Source: Pseudomonadota bacterium (GTDB lineage Bacteria > Pseudomonadota > Gammaproteobacteria > Xanthomonadales > Rhodanobacteraceae). Taken from it: DNA of 64,000 nt. The notes below the pieces were generated by a model. That model ran no database searches and was not told the DNA's origin. It saw only the letters and a list, made by a program, of their open reading frames with translations. A program made the translations under genes and the position numbers. Below are positions 50,436-63,495 of this stretch, piece after piece; within the stretch, counting starts at the first letter, position 1; the number at the start of each line of letters is the position of its first letter. The stretch covers positions 11,516-75,515 of the forward strand of contig JAJZET010000235.1 of assembly GCA_021805685.1 (NCBI GenBank), written 5' to 3'.

Positions 50436-52139
50436 TCAAGCCTTGGCCACAGCCTCCTCGCGCTCCACGTGATGGGTGATCCACCACTGCTGGCCGAGGC
50501 CGACCAGGCCGTTTACCGCGTAGTAGAGGCACAGGCCGGCTGGGTAGAAGGCGAACAATACCGAGAACAGCAGCGGCATCACCTTCATCATTTTCGCCTG
50601 CGCCGGATCCATGCCCACCGCCGGGTTCAGCCATTGCGTGCCCAGCATCACCGCCGCGTAGATCACCGGCAGGATGTAGTACGGGTCGTGCGCGCTGAGG
50701 TCGTGGATCCACAGGAAGGATGCCTGACGCAGTTCCAGCGAATACTCCAGCACGTAGAGCAGGGAGAAGAACACCGGCATGGTGATGAGCACCGGCAGGC
50801 AACCCGCCATCGGGTTGACCTTTTCCTTCTTGTACAACTCCATCTGGGCCTGTTGCAGCTTCACCTTGTCATCGCCGTAGCGCTCCTTGAGCGCCTGGAT
50901 GCGCGGCTGCAGCTTGCGCATCTTGGCGCTTGAGCGGTACTGCATCGCGGTGAGCTTCCAGGTGGCGCCCTTGATGAGCAGCACCAGCAGGACGATCGCG
51001 GCGCCCCAGTTCTTCACGATGGAATGCAGGAACGACAGGATGCCGTGCATCGGCACGGCGATCGCCTTGAACATGCCGTAGTCGATGGTGAGATCCAGTC
51101 CTGGCGCCACCGCATCCAGCTTGCCCTGCAGGTTGGGGCCCACGTACAGGCGCGCGGTGGCATCGACGCTCTGGCCAGGCGCCACGCTGAGCGTGGGACC
51201 AATGGCGCGGATGAGGTAACGCGGGTGCGCGCTGCCGGGGTTCACCGTGTCGGTGGCGTAGCTGGCCATCTCGTTCGCCGGCGGGATCCATGCAGCGAAG
51301 AAGTACAACCGCAGCATCGCCGCCCAGCCGCCCTTGAACTGCGCCTGCAGCTTGTCCTTGGGATTGGCGAGATCCTTGAACGACAGCTTCTCGAATTTCT
51401 CGCCGGTGTACCACGCCGCACCCTGGAAACTGCGGTTTTCCGGGTTGGACATGTTCGCCAGCCAGTTGCCGAGGTGCGGCGGCTCGGCGCGCAGCAGCTG
51501 GGTATAGGCGTTGCCTTGCCATGGCACGTTGCTGCCGTTGGCTATCTTCTGGTCGAGCGCCACGACGTAGCTGCCACGCGTGAAGCGATAGGTCTTGGTG
51601 ACCCTGAGGCCCTTGGCATCCTGCCAGGTCAACGGCACGTCGAGTTCGTTCTGGCCCGGGGCCAGCGTGTATGACGACTGCGCGCCCTGGAACACGGCGA
51701 GATGGTTGGGCTGGTCGGCGGCGGCGGCATCGCTGCTGCTGACCAGGCCGTTCTGGGCCACGAAGTAATGCGCGTCGGCGTTGTCGAACAGGGTGACCGG
51801 CGCGGGGTCCGGATCCTTCTTCGTGCGCGGCACCACCGGATAATCCAGCAACTGCGCCTTCACGATGCTGCCGCCGCGGGTGTCGATGGTGAGTCGCAGC
51901 ACATCGGTGGTGACGGTGATCAGCGACGCGGGTGCGTTGCTGCCGGTGGCGGTGGCGACAGCCGGCGCAACGGCAACGGCAGGTTGCGCACCAGGCACAG
52001 CCGAGGCGCTGGTGGCGTTCGCCGCGCTGGTGGCGCCAGCCGCGACCGGTGGCGTCATGTAGTCCTTCTGCCAGGCCGTGAACAGGAAGTAGCCCACGGC
52101 AAGCAGGGCGAACAGGAGGAAGTTGCGTGTTTGGTTCAT
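50436..52139 (-). CDS. yidC: Membrane protein insertase YidC
   Basis: MNQTRNFLLFALLAVGYFLFTAWQKDY; YGMFKAIAVPMHGILSFLHSIVKNWGAAIVLLVLLIKGATWKLTAMQYRSSAKMRKLQP. Confidence 0.98.
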   Translation of the reverse strand: MNQTRNFLLFALLAVGYFLFTAWQKDYMTPPVAAGATSAANATSASAVPGAQPAVAVAPAVATATGSNAPASLITVTTDVLRLTIDTRGGSIVKAQLLDYPVVPRTKKDPDPAPVTLFDNADAHYFVAQNGLVSSSDAAAADQPNHLAVFQGAQSSYTLAPGQNELDVPLTWQDAKGLRVTKTYRFTRGSYVVALDQKIANGSNVPWQGNAYTQLLRAEPPHLGNWLANMSNPENRSFQGAAWYTGEKFEKLSFKDLANPKDKLQAQFKGGWAAMLRLYFFAAWIPPANEMASYATDTVNPGSAHPRYLIRAIGPTLSVAPGQSVDATARLYVGPNLQGKLDAVAPGLDLTIDYGMFKAIAVPMHGILSFLHSIVKNWGAAIVLLVLLIKGATWKLTAMQYRSSAKMRKLQPRIQALKERYGDDKVKLQQAQMELYKKEKVNPMAGCLPVLITMPVFFSLLYVLEYSLELRQASFLWIHDLSAHDPYYILPVIYAAVMLGTQWLNPAVGMDPAQAKMMKVMPLLFSVLFAFYPAGLCLYYAVNGLVGLGQQWWITHHVEREEAVAKA

Positions 52140-52231
52140 CGGCTCACGGATCCGGACGTCGCCACGCGGCACGCGGCCACAAGGGAAGGAAAAAGGTCAA
52201 CGCACGATTGTGGCGGCGGCGTCCGTCGGCA

Positions 52232-52633
52232 TCAATGGCGCAGGAGGGAATCCGCCCCGGCAGCGGCCGATGCGGGTGGTTCCAGCCGGATCATGGCAAG
52301 CCGGCGCCAGAGCGCTTCGGCCTCGGCCAGCAATTCCACGTTGGACAGGCTGACGGCCTGGTCGCGCGCCATCACCACCAGATCCACCGATGGCAACTGG
52401 TTGCGGAAGCGTCGGAACGACTCGCGAAGCAGGCGCTTCAGCCGATTGCGCTCGACCGCGAGTTTGGAGGCCCGCTTGGAGATTGCCAGGCCCAGTCGCG
52501 CATGCGACAAGCCGTTTGGCCGGTAGCGCAAATGAAAACAGCGGCCACCGAGGCGGCCGCTGCTTGTACGCAACGCTGCGAAGTCACCGGCCTGACGCAG
52601 CCGCAAGTCGCGCGGCAAGCCGGCAGGGCGCAT
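52232..52633 (-). CDS. rnpA: Ribonuclease P protein component
   Basis: LRLRQAGDFAAL...RLGLAISKRASKLAVERNRLKRLLRESFRR. Confidence 0.95.
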   Translation of the reverse strand: MRPAGLPRDLRLRQAGDFAALRTSSGRLGGRCFHLRYRPNGLSHARLGLAISKRASKLAVERNRLKRLLRESFRRFRNQLPSVDLVVMARDQAVSLSNVELLAEAEALWRRLAMIRLEPPASAAAGADSLLRH

Positions 52634-52647
52634 GGCTGTCGTCCCGA

Positions 52648-52782
52648 TTACGGGATCAGGCGCTTGCGGCCCTTGGCGCGGCGGGCGTTGAGAACTTTGC
52701 GACCGTCGGCGGTGGCCATGCGGGCACGGAAGCCGTGGGTACGGGCGCGCTTGAGCTTGCTGGGCTGATAGGTCCGCTTCAT
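52648..52782 (-). CDS. rpmH: 50S ribosomal protein L34
   Basis: 44 aa [44 protein letters not shown]. Confidence 0.99.
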   Translation of the reverse strand: MKRTYQPSKLKRARTHGFRARMATADGRKVLNARRAKGRKRLIP

Positions 52783-53002
52783 GGCGTTGCTCCGAAGGGA
52801 ATGAATGATGGGAAAAAGGCCGCAAAGTATGCAGTGCATTGCGGGACCTTGTCAAATCAACACCTTTCGCATCGATCTGGATGTCCCGTACCAACTTGTG
52901 GGTCGCCATGTGGATGGTTTGGGGACGATGCGCCGGAGCCTGCTGCTAGACTTGTCGATCCACCCTGCGCGCAAGCGCCCCTGCCTGTGGACGAGAGACT
53001 TC

Positions 53003-54343
53003 ATGAGTGAGTTGTGGCGGCGCTGCCTGGAGCGTCTGGAAGGCGAGTTGAGCGCCGAGGATCTGCACACCTGGCTGATGCCGCTGCAGGCCCGCGAAGA
53101 CGAGACCGGACTGTCGCTGTTTGCGCCCAACCCCTACACCCTGGACACGGTGCGCGAACGCTACCTGCCGAAGATCGGCACGTTGCTGGCGCAGCTGGCC
53201 GGTCGCGAACTGCCGGTGCGGCTGGACGTCGGGTCCAGCGCGCCACGCAGTCCTGCCAAACCGGCAACCAAGGCCGCTGCTGGCGGAATGGCCGAACCGG
53301 CGGCCGCACCCGCACAGGCGTTCAATCACAACCTCGATCCGCACTACACCTTCGAGACGTTCGTGGAAGGCAAGTCCAACCAGCTTGGCAAGGCCGCGGC
53401 GATGCAGGTGGCGCAGAACCCCGGGCGGGCCTACAACCCGCTGCTGCTCTACGGCGGCACCGGCCTGGGCAAAACCCATCTGATGCATGCCGCCGGCAAC
53501 CTGATGCGGCAGAACAATCCCGCCTGCAAGGTGCTGTATCTGCGCTCGGAACAATTCGTGGGCGCAATGATCGAGGCGTTGCGCACCAAGAGCATGGACC
53601 AGTTCAAGCTGCGCTTTCGCTCGGTGGATGCGCTGCTGATCGACGACATCCAGTTCTTCGCCGGCAAGGACACCACGCAGGAAGAGTTCTTCCATACTTT
53701 CAACGCGCTGTTCGAATCCAAGCAGCAGATCATCCTGACCTGCGACCGCTACCCCAAGGAAGTGGACAAGCTGGAGCCGCGCCTGAAGTCGCGCCTTGGC
53801 TGGGGTCTTTCCGTGGCAATCGAGCCACCGGATTTCGAAACGCGTGCGGCCATCCTTCTCTCGAAGGCGCAGGACAAGGGTGTGGCGGTGGACGAGCACG
53901 TAGCGATGCTACTGGCCAAGCGCATCCGTTCGAACGTGCGCGACCTCGAGGGTGCCCTGAACACGCTCGCGGCACGCGCCAACTTCTACGGCAAGCCGAT
54001 CACCACCGATTTTGCCGAGGAAACCCTGCGCGACCTGCTGGCCACCCACGCACAAGCGGTGACGGTCCCCAACATCCAGAAGATGGTGGCCGAGTACTTC
54101 AATATCCGCCTGCAGGATCTGCTCTCCACGCGTCGCGTGCGCTCGCTGGCCAGGCCTCGACAGATCGCGATGGCGCTTTCCAAGGAGCTCACCGACCACA
54201 GCCTGCCCGAAATCGGCGAGGCCTTCGGCGGCCGCGACCACACCACGGTGCTGCACGCCTGCCGCACCATCAAGAAGCTCTGCGAGGCGGACACCCGCAT
54301 GCGGCAGGACTGGGAGCAACTGATCCGGATCCTTACCGGTTGA
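53003..54343 (+). CDS. dnaA: Chromosomal replication initiator DnaA
   Basis: [65 protein letters not shown]. Confidence 0.99.
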   Translation: MSELWRRCLERLEGELSAEDLHTWLMPLQAREDETGLSLFAPNPYTLDTVRERYLPKIGTLLAQLAGRELPVRLDVGSSAPRSPAKPATKAAAGGMAEPAAAPAQAFNHNLDPHYTFETFVEGKSNQLGKAAAMQVAQNPGRAYNPLLLYGGTGLGKTHLMHAAGNLMRQNNPACKVLYLRSEQFVGAMIEALRTKSMDQFKLRFRSVDALLIDDIQFFAGKDTTQEEFFHTFNALFESKQQIILTCDRYPKEVDKLEPRLKSRLGWGLSVAIEPPDFETRAAILLSKAQDKGVAVDEHVAMLLAKRIRSNVRDLEGALNTLAARANFYGKPITTDFAEETLRDLLATHAQAVTVPNIQKMVAEYFNIRLQDLLSTRRVRSLARPRQIAMALSKELTDHSLPEIGEAFGGRDHTTVLHACRTIKKLCEADTRMRQDWEQLIRILTG

Positions 54344-54595
54344 GTTTTTCCGCGAGCACAAGCACAAGTTCTTGATAAGCTGGAAGGGAAGCTGTGGATA
54401 ATGCGTGGATGAGTGCGGCGGCAAAGTTATCCACAAATGACCCACCTTGCGGCCACCGCTTTCCGCACACCCTGAAGTCAATGCAAGCGATTGATTTCAA
54501 ATGTATAAATGGCGAAATCGAGTTATCCACGCCATCTACAGCAACTACCAACCTTCTTTTAAAGACAGAACAGCAGGCATAGGGGACGCGCAGAC
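54344..54595. other. oriC: Putative oriC (dnaA-dnaN intergenic region)
   Basis: DnaA-box-like TTATCCACA at 54393-54401 (reverse), 54427-54435, and TTATCCACG at 54523-54531; AT-rich TGATTTCAAATGTATAAATGG and CTTCTTTTAAAG stretches. Confidence 0.75.
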
Positions 54596-55696
54596 ATGCA
54601 ATTCAGCATTCAACGGGAAGCTCTGCTCAAGCCGCTGCAGCAGGTCGTGGGCGTGGTGGAGCGCCGTCAGACCCTGCCGGTTCTGGCCAACCTGCTGGTG
54701 CGGGTCGCCGACGGGCAACTGTCGTTGACCGGTACCGATCTCGAGGTAGAGATGATTGCCACGTCCATCGCCGACAAACTGGTCGATGGCGAAGTCACCA
54801 TTCCTGCGCGCAAGCTTTTCGACATCGTGCGTGCGCTGCCCGATGGCGCCACCGTCGAGCTGAAGCTCAACGGGGATCGCGTGGCCCTGAATGCGGGACG
54901 CAGCCGGTTCACCTTGACGACGTTGCCTGCCAGCGAGTTTCCGACGATCGACTCGATTGAACTGGTCGAGAAGGTCAGCCTTCCGGAGGAGGCGCTGCGT
55001 GACCTGATGGAACGCACGGCTTTTGCCATGGCGAACCAGGACGTGCGTTACTACCTGAACGGCATGTTGCTTGATCTGCAGGAGCACAGCCTGCGTTGCG
55101 TGGCAACCGATGGGCATCGGCTGGCGATGAAGGAAACCAGTCTTGCCACTTCAGTGAAGACGCGGCGGCAGATCATCATTCCGCGCAAGGGCGTCAACGA
55201 ACTGGTTGGACTGTTGGAACCGGGCGAGGGCGAGGTCGAGCTGGAATTCGGACGCAATCATCTGCGGGTTCGCCGTGGTGGCGTCACCTTCACGTCCAAG
55301 CTCATTGATGGCCGTTTCCCCGATTACGAGGCGGTGATCCCGTTGGGCGCCGACAAGACGGCTACGCTGGATCGCGAAGTCCTGCGTGGCGCCTTGCAGC
55401 GCGCGGCGATCCTCTCCAACGAAAAATACCGTGGTGTGAAGCTCGAGCTGTCGCCGGGCAAGCTGCGCATCGTGGCGCACAACCCCGAACAGGAAGAAGC
55501 CGTCGAAGAGGTCGAGGCGGATACGCATGTGTCTGATCTTGCGGTCGGTTTCAACGTCGGATACCTGCTGGATGCACTCTCCGCGCTGCGCGGCGATCAG
55601 GCGCGCCTGAGCCTGCGCGACGCGCAGTCCAGCTGCCTGATACAGGAACACGACAACGAGCAGGCTCGTCACGTCATCATGCCGCTGCGTCTCTGA
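54596..55696 (+). CDS. dnaN: DNA polymerase III beta subunit
   Basis: MQFSIQREALLKPLQQVVGVVERRQTLPVLANLLV...VIMPLRL. Confidence 0.99.
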   Translation: MQFSIQREALLKPLQQVVGVVERRQTLPVLANLLVRVADGQLSLTGTDLEVEMIATSIADKLVDGEVTIPARKLFDIVRALPDGATVELKLNGDRVALNAGRSRFTLTTLPASEFPTIDSIELVEKVSLPEEALRDLMERTAFAMANQDVRYYLNGMLLDLQEHSLRCVATDGHRLAMKETSLATSVKTRRQIIIPRKGVNELVGLLEPGEGEVELEFGRNHLRVRRGGVTFTSKLIDGRFPDYEAVIPLGADKTATLDREVLRGALQRAAILSNEKYRGVKLELSPGKLRIVAHNPEQEEAVEEVEADTHVSDLAVGFNVGYLLDALSALRGDQARLSLRDAQSSCLIQEHDNEQARHVIMPLRL

Positions 55697-55785
55697 CGCA
55701 TGCCGTTCGTCGGTGGCACCAGGACCTGGCAACGCCGGAGACGTCAGCAGACGCTCCGGCGTTCTTGCTTTGGCGCTCGTGCGTC

Positions 55786-56865
55786 ATGAGGTTGGAGCGT
55801 CTGCGCATCCAGGGTTTGCGTTGTCTTCGAGATGTCGACATCGCCCTTGCGCCCGGCATCAATGCCTTCGTGGGCGACAACGGTGCGGGCAAGACCAGCG
55901 TATTGGAAGCCGTCTTCTTGTTGTCGCACGCACGTTCGTTTCGCAGCGGCGCACGGGAAGCCTTGCTGGCCCGCGGATGGTCGCGCTTTTCCGTGTTTGC
56001 AGAACTGCGACAGAGCCATGATCGCCTGGTGCGGTTGGGCCTGGGCCGCGAGTCGTCCCGGTGGGAGGCGCGCATCGAGGGTGAAGGTTCGAGCCTGGGC
56101 GAGCTGATCGCGGAATGTGCCGTCACCTGTTTCGAGCCTGGTTCGCATGCACTCATCGCAGGAGCCGCTGACGAAAGGCGGCGCTTCCTGGATTGGGGGG
56201 TGTTCCACGTGGAACATGCGTTTCTGGATGGCTGGCGTCGTTACCAACGCGCCCTGAAGCAGCGCAACAGCTTGCTACGTGCCGGCATGGAATCGGCTTC
56301 GCCCTTGTATGCGCCGTGGGAAGGTGAGTTGGCTGGCCTCGCTGTCTGGATCGATGACCTGCGGAGCAGCTACCTGCAGCGGCTTCAGCCTATCCTGCAG
56401 GACTACATAAGCGCCCTGCTGCCTGAGCTCGGCGCGCCTGAGTTGCGCTATCGGCGCGGCTGGGCCGAAGACAAGGATTTGCGCGAGCAGCTTGAGACCC
56501 AAAGGAGCAGGGATCTTGCGCGCGGGCACACGAGTTTGGGTGCCCATCGTGCGGACTGGTCGCTGGCGTTCGAGCATGCACCCTTGCGTGAACATCTTTC
56601 CCGCGGCCAGGAGAAGCTTGCCGCTCTTGGCTGCATGCTGGGGCAGGCACGGCTGTACGCCGAGGAGCTCGGGCAATGGCCCATCATTTGTCTTGATGAC
56701 CTTGCATCGGAGCTGGACGAGAGTCACCAGCGAGCGGTCATCGACCAATTGGCGACCTGCGAAGCCCAGGTGCTGCTAACAGGAACCGCCGAGCCGGCCG
56801 CCTTGCACGGCTTGCCGTACCGCATGTTCCACGTGGAACAGGGGTGTTTGGTACCCCTGCTATAA
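55786..56865 (+). CDS. recF: DNA replication/repair protein RecF
   Basis: MRLERLRIQGLRCLRDVDIALAPGINAFVGDNGAGKTSVLEAVFLLSHARSFR; GAHRADW; LDDLASELD. Confidence 0.97.
   Translation: MRLERLRIQGLRCLRDVDIALAPGINAFVGDNGAGKTSVLEAVFLLSHARSFRSGAREALLARGWSRFSVFAELRQSHDRLVRLGLGRESSRWEARIEGEGSSLGELIAECAVTCFEPGSHALIAGAADERRRFLDWGVFHVEHAFLDGWRRYQRALKQRNSLLRAGMESASPLYAPWEGELAGLAVWIDDLRSSYLQRLQPILQDYISALLPELGAPELRYRRGWAEDKDLREQLETQRSRDLARGHTSLGAHRADWSLAFEHAPLREHLSRGQEKLAALGCMLGQARLYAEELGQWPIICLDDLASELDESHQRAVIDQLATCEAQVLLTGTAEPAALHGLPYRMFHVEQGCLVPLL
56201..56216. promoter_or_regulatory. parS site 1 (inside recF)
   Basis: Perfect 16-bp palindrome TGTTCCACGTGGAACA, matching the ParB parS consensus type. Confidence 0.95.
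56825..56840. promoter_or_regulatory. parS site 2 (3' end of recF)
   Basis: Perfect 16-bp palindrome TGTTCCACGTGGAACA. Confidence 0.95.
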
Positions 56866-56880
56866 TCAAAAATCGCATAG

Positions 56881-59358
<2,478 letters not shown>

Positions 59359-59551
59359 GGCCACGGGACCTCGAGCAGGCATACGCCACCACGCAATGCG
59401 GCGGCGTATGGAGGATGTCAGCGCAAACCCTTGATCTGAAAGGCAGTTTGTTGCCGCGCTGCAACTTGTCATTCACATGCCGCTCAGGGTAGTCTCAGCG
59501 ATCCCCTACGCACGATGCATCGCGTAAAACTCCTGACACCCGAGGATCGTC

Positions 59552-60832
59552 ATGAAGCACACGACCCTGTTCACGATGCTGGCTGGTGCCGCGTTGGCCT
59601 TCACCGTCGCCGCAGCGCCTGTCCATGCGACCGATACGTCGAAGGAAAAGCCTGCGGCGCTGTACCCGAACGCTACGCGCGCCGAGCCAAAGCTCGACCT
59701 GACCAGCACGAAGGAGCAGAAGGCGCTCAACGAGGGCTTGGACGCGGTGAACAGCGGCGACAAGGCCAAGGCGCAGCAACTGCTGCAGCCCATCGTCGAC
59801 AACAGCAAGAGCAAGTACGCGCAGGCCATCGCACTGCAGGGTCTGGCCAACGTCGCCTACAACTCGGGTGACATCAAGGGCGCCATTCCGCTGTTGCAGA
59901 AGGCGATCGCCAACGGCGTGATGCCGAACGACACCTACTTCCAGCTGATGTACGAACTGGCGCAGATGTACGCCGCCGATCAGCAGTACCAGGCTTCGCT
60001 GGATACGATCGCCAAGTGGCGTGCCGAGGGCAAGCGCGAGACGGCGGACTCCTATGGTCTGGCTGGCATGGACTACTACCGGCTCGAGAAGTATCCGGAG
60101 GCGATAGCTGCCATCCAGAAAGCCAAGTCCCTTACCGACAAGCCGCAGGACTCCTGGAACCAGATCCTGATGGCCAGCTACGCCGAATCCGGCCAGGGCG
60201 CCGACGCGGCCAAGATGGCGCAGGCGGAGTACGAAAAGAACCCCACCGACAGCAGCATGCTGCACAACGCCAGCGCGGTCCTGCTGCAGCAGCAGGATTA
60301 TGCCGATGCGATCAAGGTGCTCGAGCAGGGGCGTGCCAACGGTGCGCTGAAGGACGAAGGCGACTGGATCAACTTGGTCAAGGCCTACCTGCTGCAGGCA
60401 CAGAACGGTGGAGACACCAAGAGCGGCGGTGCCAAGGCGCTGGCCGTGTTCGACGACGGTGTGGCCAAGGGTGCGATCAAGCCCAGCGCCTCGAACTACA
60501 AGCTGGCCGGCGATGCCGCCATGATCGGCGAAGACGACGCCAAGGCCATCGGCTATTACCGGAAGGGCTCACCCTTGGCCACGGACGGAGAGCTGGACGT
60601 CTCGCTGGGTGCCGCCTATTTCCAGGAACAGAAGTTCTCCGACGCGCGCAAATATCTGACCCAGGGCATCGCCAAGGGCGTCAAGCACAAGGGCCGGGCC
60701 TACATGATGCTTGCCGAGTCGGATCGCCAGCTCAAGGACAAGCCTGCGGCAGTGGCTGCGATGAAGCAGGCGGCGAAGGATCCCGAAACTGCGGCCAAGG
60801 CCGAGGACTGGCTGCGCAAGGCTGGCAAGTAA
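59552..60832 (+). CDS. Exported tetratricopeptide-repeat protein
   Basis: Signal peptide MKHTTLFTMLAGAALAFTVAAAPVHA; TPR-like helical repeats throughout; upstream of tonB. Confidence 0.85.
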   Translation: MKHTTLFTMLAGAALAFTVAAAPVHATDTSKEKPAALYPNATRAEPKLDLTSTKEQKALNEGLDAVNSGDKAKAQQLLQPIVDNSKSKYAQAIALQGLANVAYNSGDIKGAIPLLQKAIANGVMPNDTYFQLMYELAQMYAADQQYQASLDTIAKWRAEGKRETADSYGLAGMDYYRLEKYPEAIAAIQKAKSLTDKPQDSWNQILMASYAESGQGADAAKMAQAEYEKNPTDSSMLHNASAVLLQQQDYADAIKVLEQGRANGALKDEGDWINLVKAYLLQAQNGGDTKSGGAKALAVFDDGVAKGAIKPSASNYKLAGDAAMIGEDDAKAIGYYRKGSPLATDGELDVSLGAAYFQEQKFSDARKYLTQGIAKGVKHKGRAYMMLAESDRQLKDKPAAVAAMKQAAKDPETAAKAEDWLRKAGK

Positions 60833-61025
60833 CTGGTAAGCAAGGATTAGTGCGGCAGATGGACGTCTATTCGTCTGCCTCGCAAGCGCTATACAAAAGC
60901 CAGATGCTGTTGTACCGTTGAAACCTTCCCTGCGTAACCTCAGCGGCGTGTTTCGTCCATATGCCAGACGGAACATGCCGACCCTGCGGCGACGCTTTCT
61001 CCGTCCCAGCTTCAGATAGTGACAG

Positions 61026-61688
<663 letters not shown>

Positions 61689-61725
61689 TTCCCCAGTTCA
61701 CGCTTGACTTCCCAAGGGTAGCGTT

Positions 61726-62481
61726 ATGTTCCTACAGACTCCTGCACCGACCGATGCCGCCGCCCAGGTGGCGGGCAATTCCAACGCCGAAGCCATGAAG
61801 CAGATGGGCTTCGCCAACCTCGTCACCCATTTCAACTGGGTGGGCTGGGTGGTGTTCATCACCCTCGTGGTGATGTCGTTCCTGTCGTGGTACTTCATCA
61901 TTGCCAACGCCATCCGCAACTCGATGGTGCGCGGCCGTGCCGATGGCGTCATCAACGGCTTCTGGAACAACCCCTCGACCCAGGATGCCATCCGTGAGCT
62001 GGAAGCCCAGCCCAAGGGCGAACCCTTCTCGAAGATCGCGCTGGACGCTGCTTCCGCGGTGGCCCACCACCAGCAGGCCAACAAGGGTGGCCTGGCCGAG
62101 TCGCTGACCCGCTCCGAGTTCGTCGACCGTGCCCTGCGTCAGGCCGTGGCTCGCGAAAGCCTGCGCCTCGAAGGTGGCCAGACCCTGCTCGCAACGGTGG
62201 GTTCGTCGGCGCCGTTCGTCGGCCTGCTCGGTACCGTGATGGGCATCTACGGCGCGTTGACCGGCATCGCCGCCAGCGGCAACGCTTCGATGACCGCGGT
62301 GGCCGGTCCGGTGGGCGAGGCGCTGATCATGACCGCCATCGGTCTGGGTGCCGCTATCCCGGCGCTGCTCGCCTTCAACTTCTTCAACCGCTCGAACCGC
62401 ATCATCTTCGCCCGTTTCGACGAATTCGCGCACGACCTGCACGACTTCTTCGCGACCGGTTCGCGCGTCGAAGGCAAGTGA
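61726..62481 (+). CDS. exbB: ExbB proton-channel protein
   Basis: LATVGSSAPFVGLLGTVMGIYGALTGIAASGNASMTAVAGPVGEALIMTAIGLGAAIPALLAFN. Confidence 0.96.
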   Translation: MFLQTPAPTDAAAQVAGNSNAEAMKQMGFANLVTHFNWVGWVVFITLVVMSFLSWYFIIANAIRNSMVRGRADGVINGFWNNPSTQDAIRELEAQPKGEPFSKIALDAASAVAHHQQANKGGLAESLTRSEFVDRALRQAVARESLRLEGGQTLLATVGSSAPFVGLLGTVMGIYGALTGIAASGNASMTAVAGPVGEALIMTAIGLGAAIPALLAFNFFNRSNRIIFARFDEFAHDLHDFFATGSRVEGK

Positions 62482-62492
62482 GGGCCTGACCC

Positions 62493-62921
62493 ATGGCAAT
62501 GAGCGTCGGAGGCAATACCGGCGGTCCGGTTTCGGAAATCAACGTCACGCCGCTTGCCGACGTGATGTTGGTGCTGCTGATCATCTTCATGATCACGGCA
62601 CCGCTGATGTCGCATCCGGTCACGATCACGGTGCCGGTTGCGGCTCCCAAGAGCGATGACAAGGCACCCGAAACCCCGCCGCTGGATCTCGCCATCAAGG
62701 AAGACGGTTCGATGTACTTCCAGGATCAGCCGGTTACCGAGGCCTCGCTGAAGGCACAGCTTGCGGTGGCTGCACAGAAGGCGCCGCAGCCGGAGCTGCA
62801 GATTCGTGCCGACAAGGCGATCGAGTGGAAGGTTGTCCGCAAGATCATCAGCGACGCCAAGGGCCAGGGCATGGTGCACGTCGGCTTTATGACCACCGCC
62901 CCGACCCCGGGGAGGGAGTAA
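62493..62921 (+). CDS. exbD: ExbD-family protein 1
   Basis: VSEINVTPLADVMLVLLIIFMITAPLM. Confidence 0.96.
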   Translation: MAMSVGGNTGGPVSEINVTPLADVMLVLLIIFMITAPLMSHPVTITVPVAAPKSDDKAPETPPLDLAIKEDGSMYFQDQPVTEASLKAQLAVAAQKAPQPELQIRADKAIEWKVVRKIISDAKGQGMVHVGFMTTAPTPGRE

Positions 62922-62927
62922 CAAGTC

Positions 62928-63347
62928 ATGGCTTTCTCCACCAAGAGCACAGGCGGCCCGATGGCCGACATCAACATCACGCCGCTGATCGACGTGATGC
63001 TGGTGTTGCTGATCATCTTCATGGTGACGGCGCCGATTCCGCTGCTGAAGATCAAGATCGACCTGCCGCAACCGAATCCCAATCCTCCGACGAATCTGAA
63101 TCCGCCGGAGCCGATCAATCTCAAGATCGATCAGTCGGGAGCGTTGTACTGGAACGACACGCCGGTGGACGAGCTGGGCCTCAAGGCGCAGTTCGCGGTG
63201 ATCGCCCAGCAGGCACAGGACAAGCAGCCGGAAATCCAGATCAAGGCGGCTGATGCCGTGGCCTACCAGTACGTTGCCACCGTGCTGGCGGACGCCAAGC
63301 AATACAACCTGGTCAAGATCGGGTTCACCGACAGCAACAGTCAGTAA
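62928..63347 (+). CDS. ExbD-family protein 2
   Basis: MADINITPLIDVMLVLLIIFMVTAPIPLLKIKIDLP; tandem paralogue of exbD1. Confidence 0.96.
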   Translation: MAFSTKSTGGPMADINITPLIDVMLVLLIIFMVTAPIPLLKIKIDLPQPNPNPPTNLNPPEPINLKIDQSGALYWNDTPVDELGLKAQFAVIAQQAQDKQPEIQIKAADAVAYQYVATVLADAKQYNLVKIGFTDSNSQ

Positions 63348-63373
63348 CCGCAATAGTCACACCGCGTTACCCG

Positions 63374-63404
63374 CGCCAACCCCCGCCCAGTGCGGGGGTT
63401 GGCG
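63374..63404 (+). terminator. Terminator after the tonB-exb cluster
   Basis: Perfect 13-bp stem CGCCAACCCCCGC-ccagt-GCGGGGGTTGGCG then TTT. Confidence 0.85.
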
Positions 63405-63495
63405 TTTCTGGATCCGACATCCTGGCGCAGCGTGGTCGCCGCATCGCCTCTCGACCGCTTCACCTGCCGTCGGTTGGCGGTCCAGCCTGCGGAAC

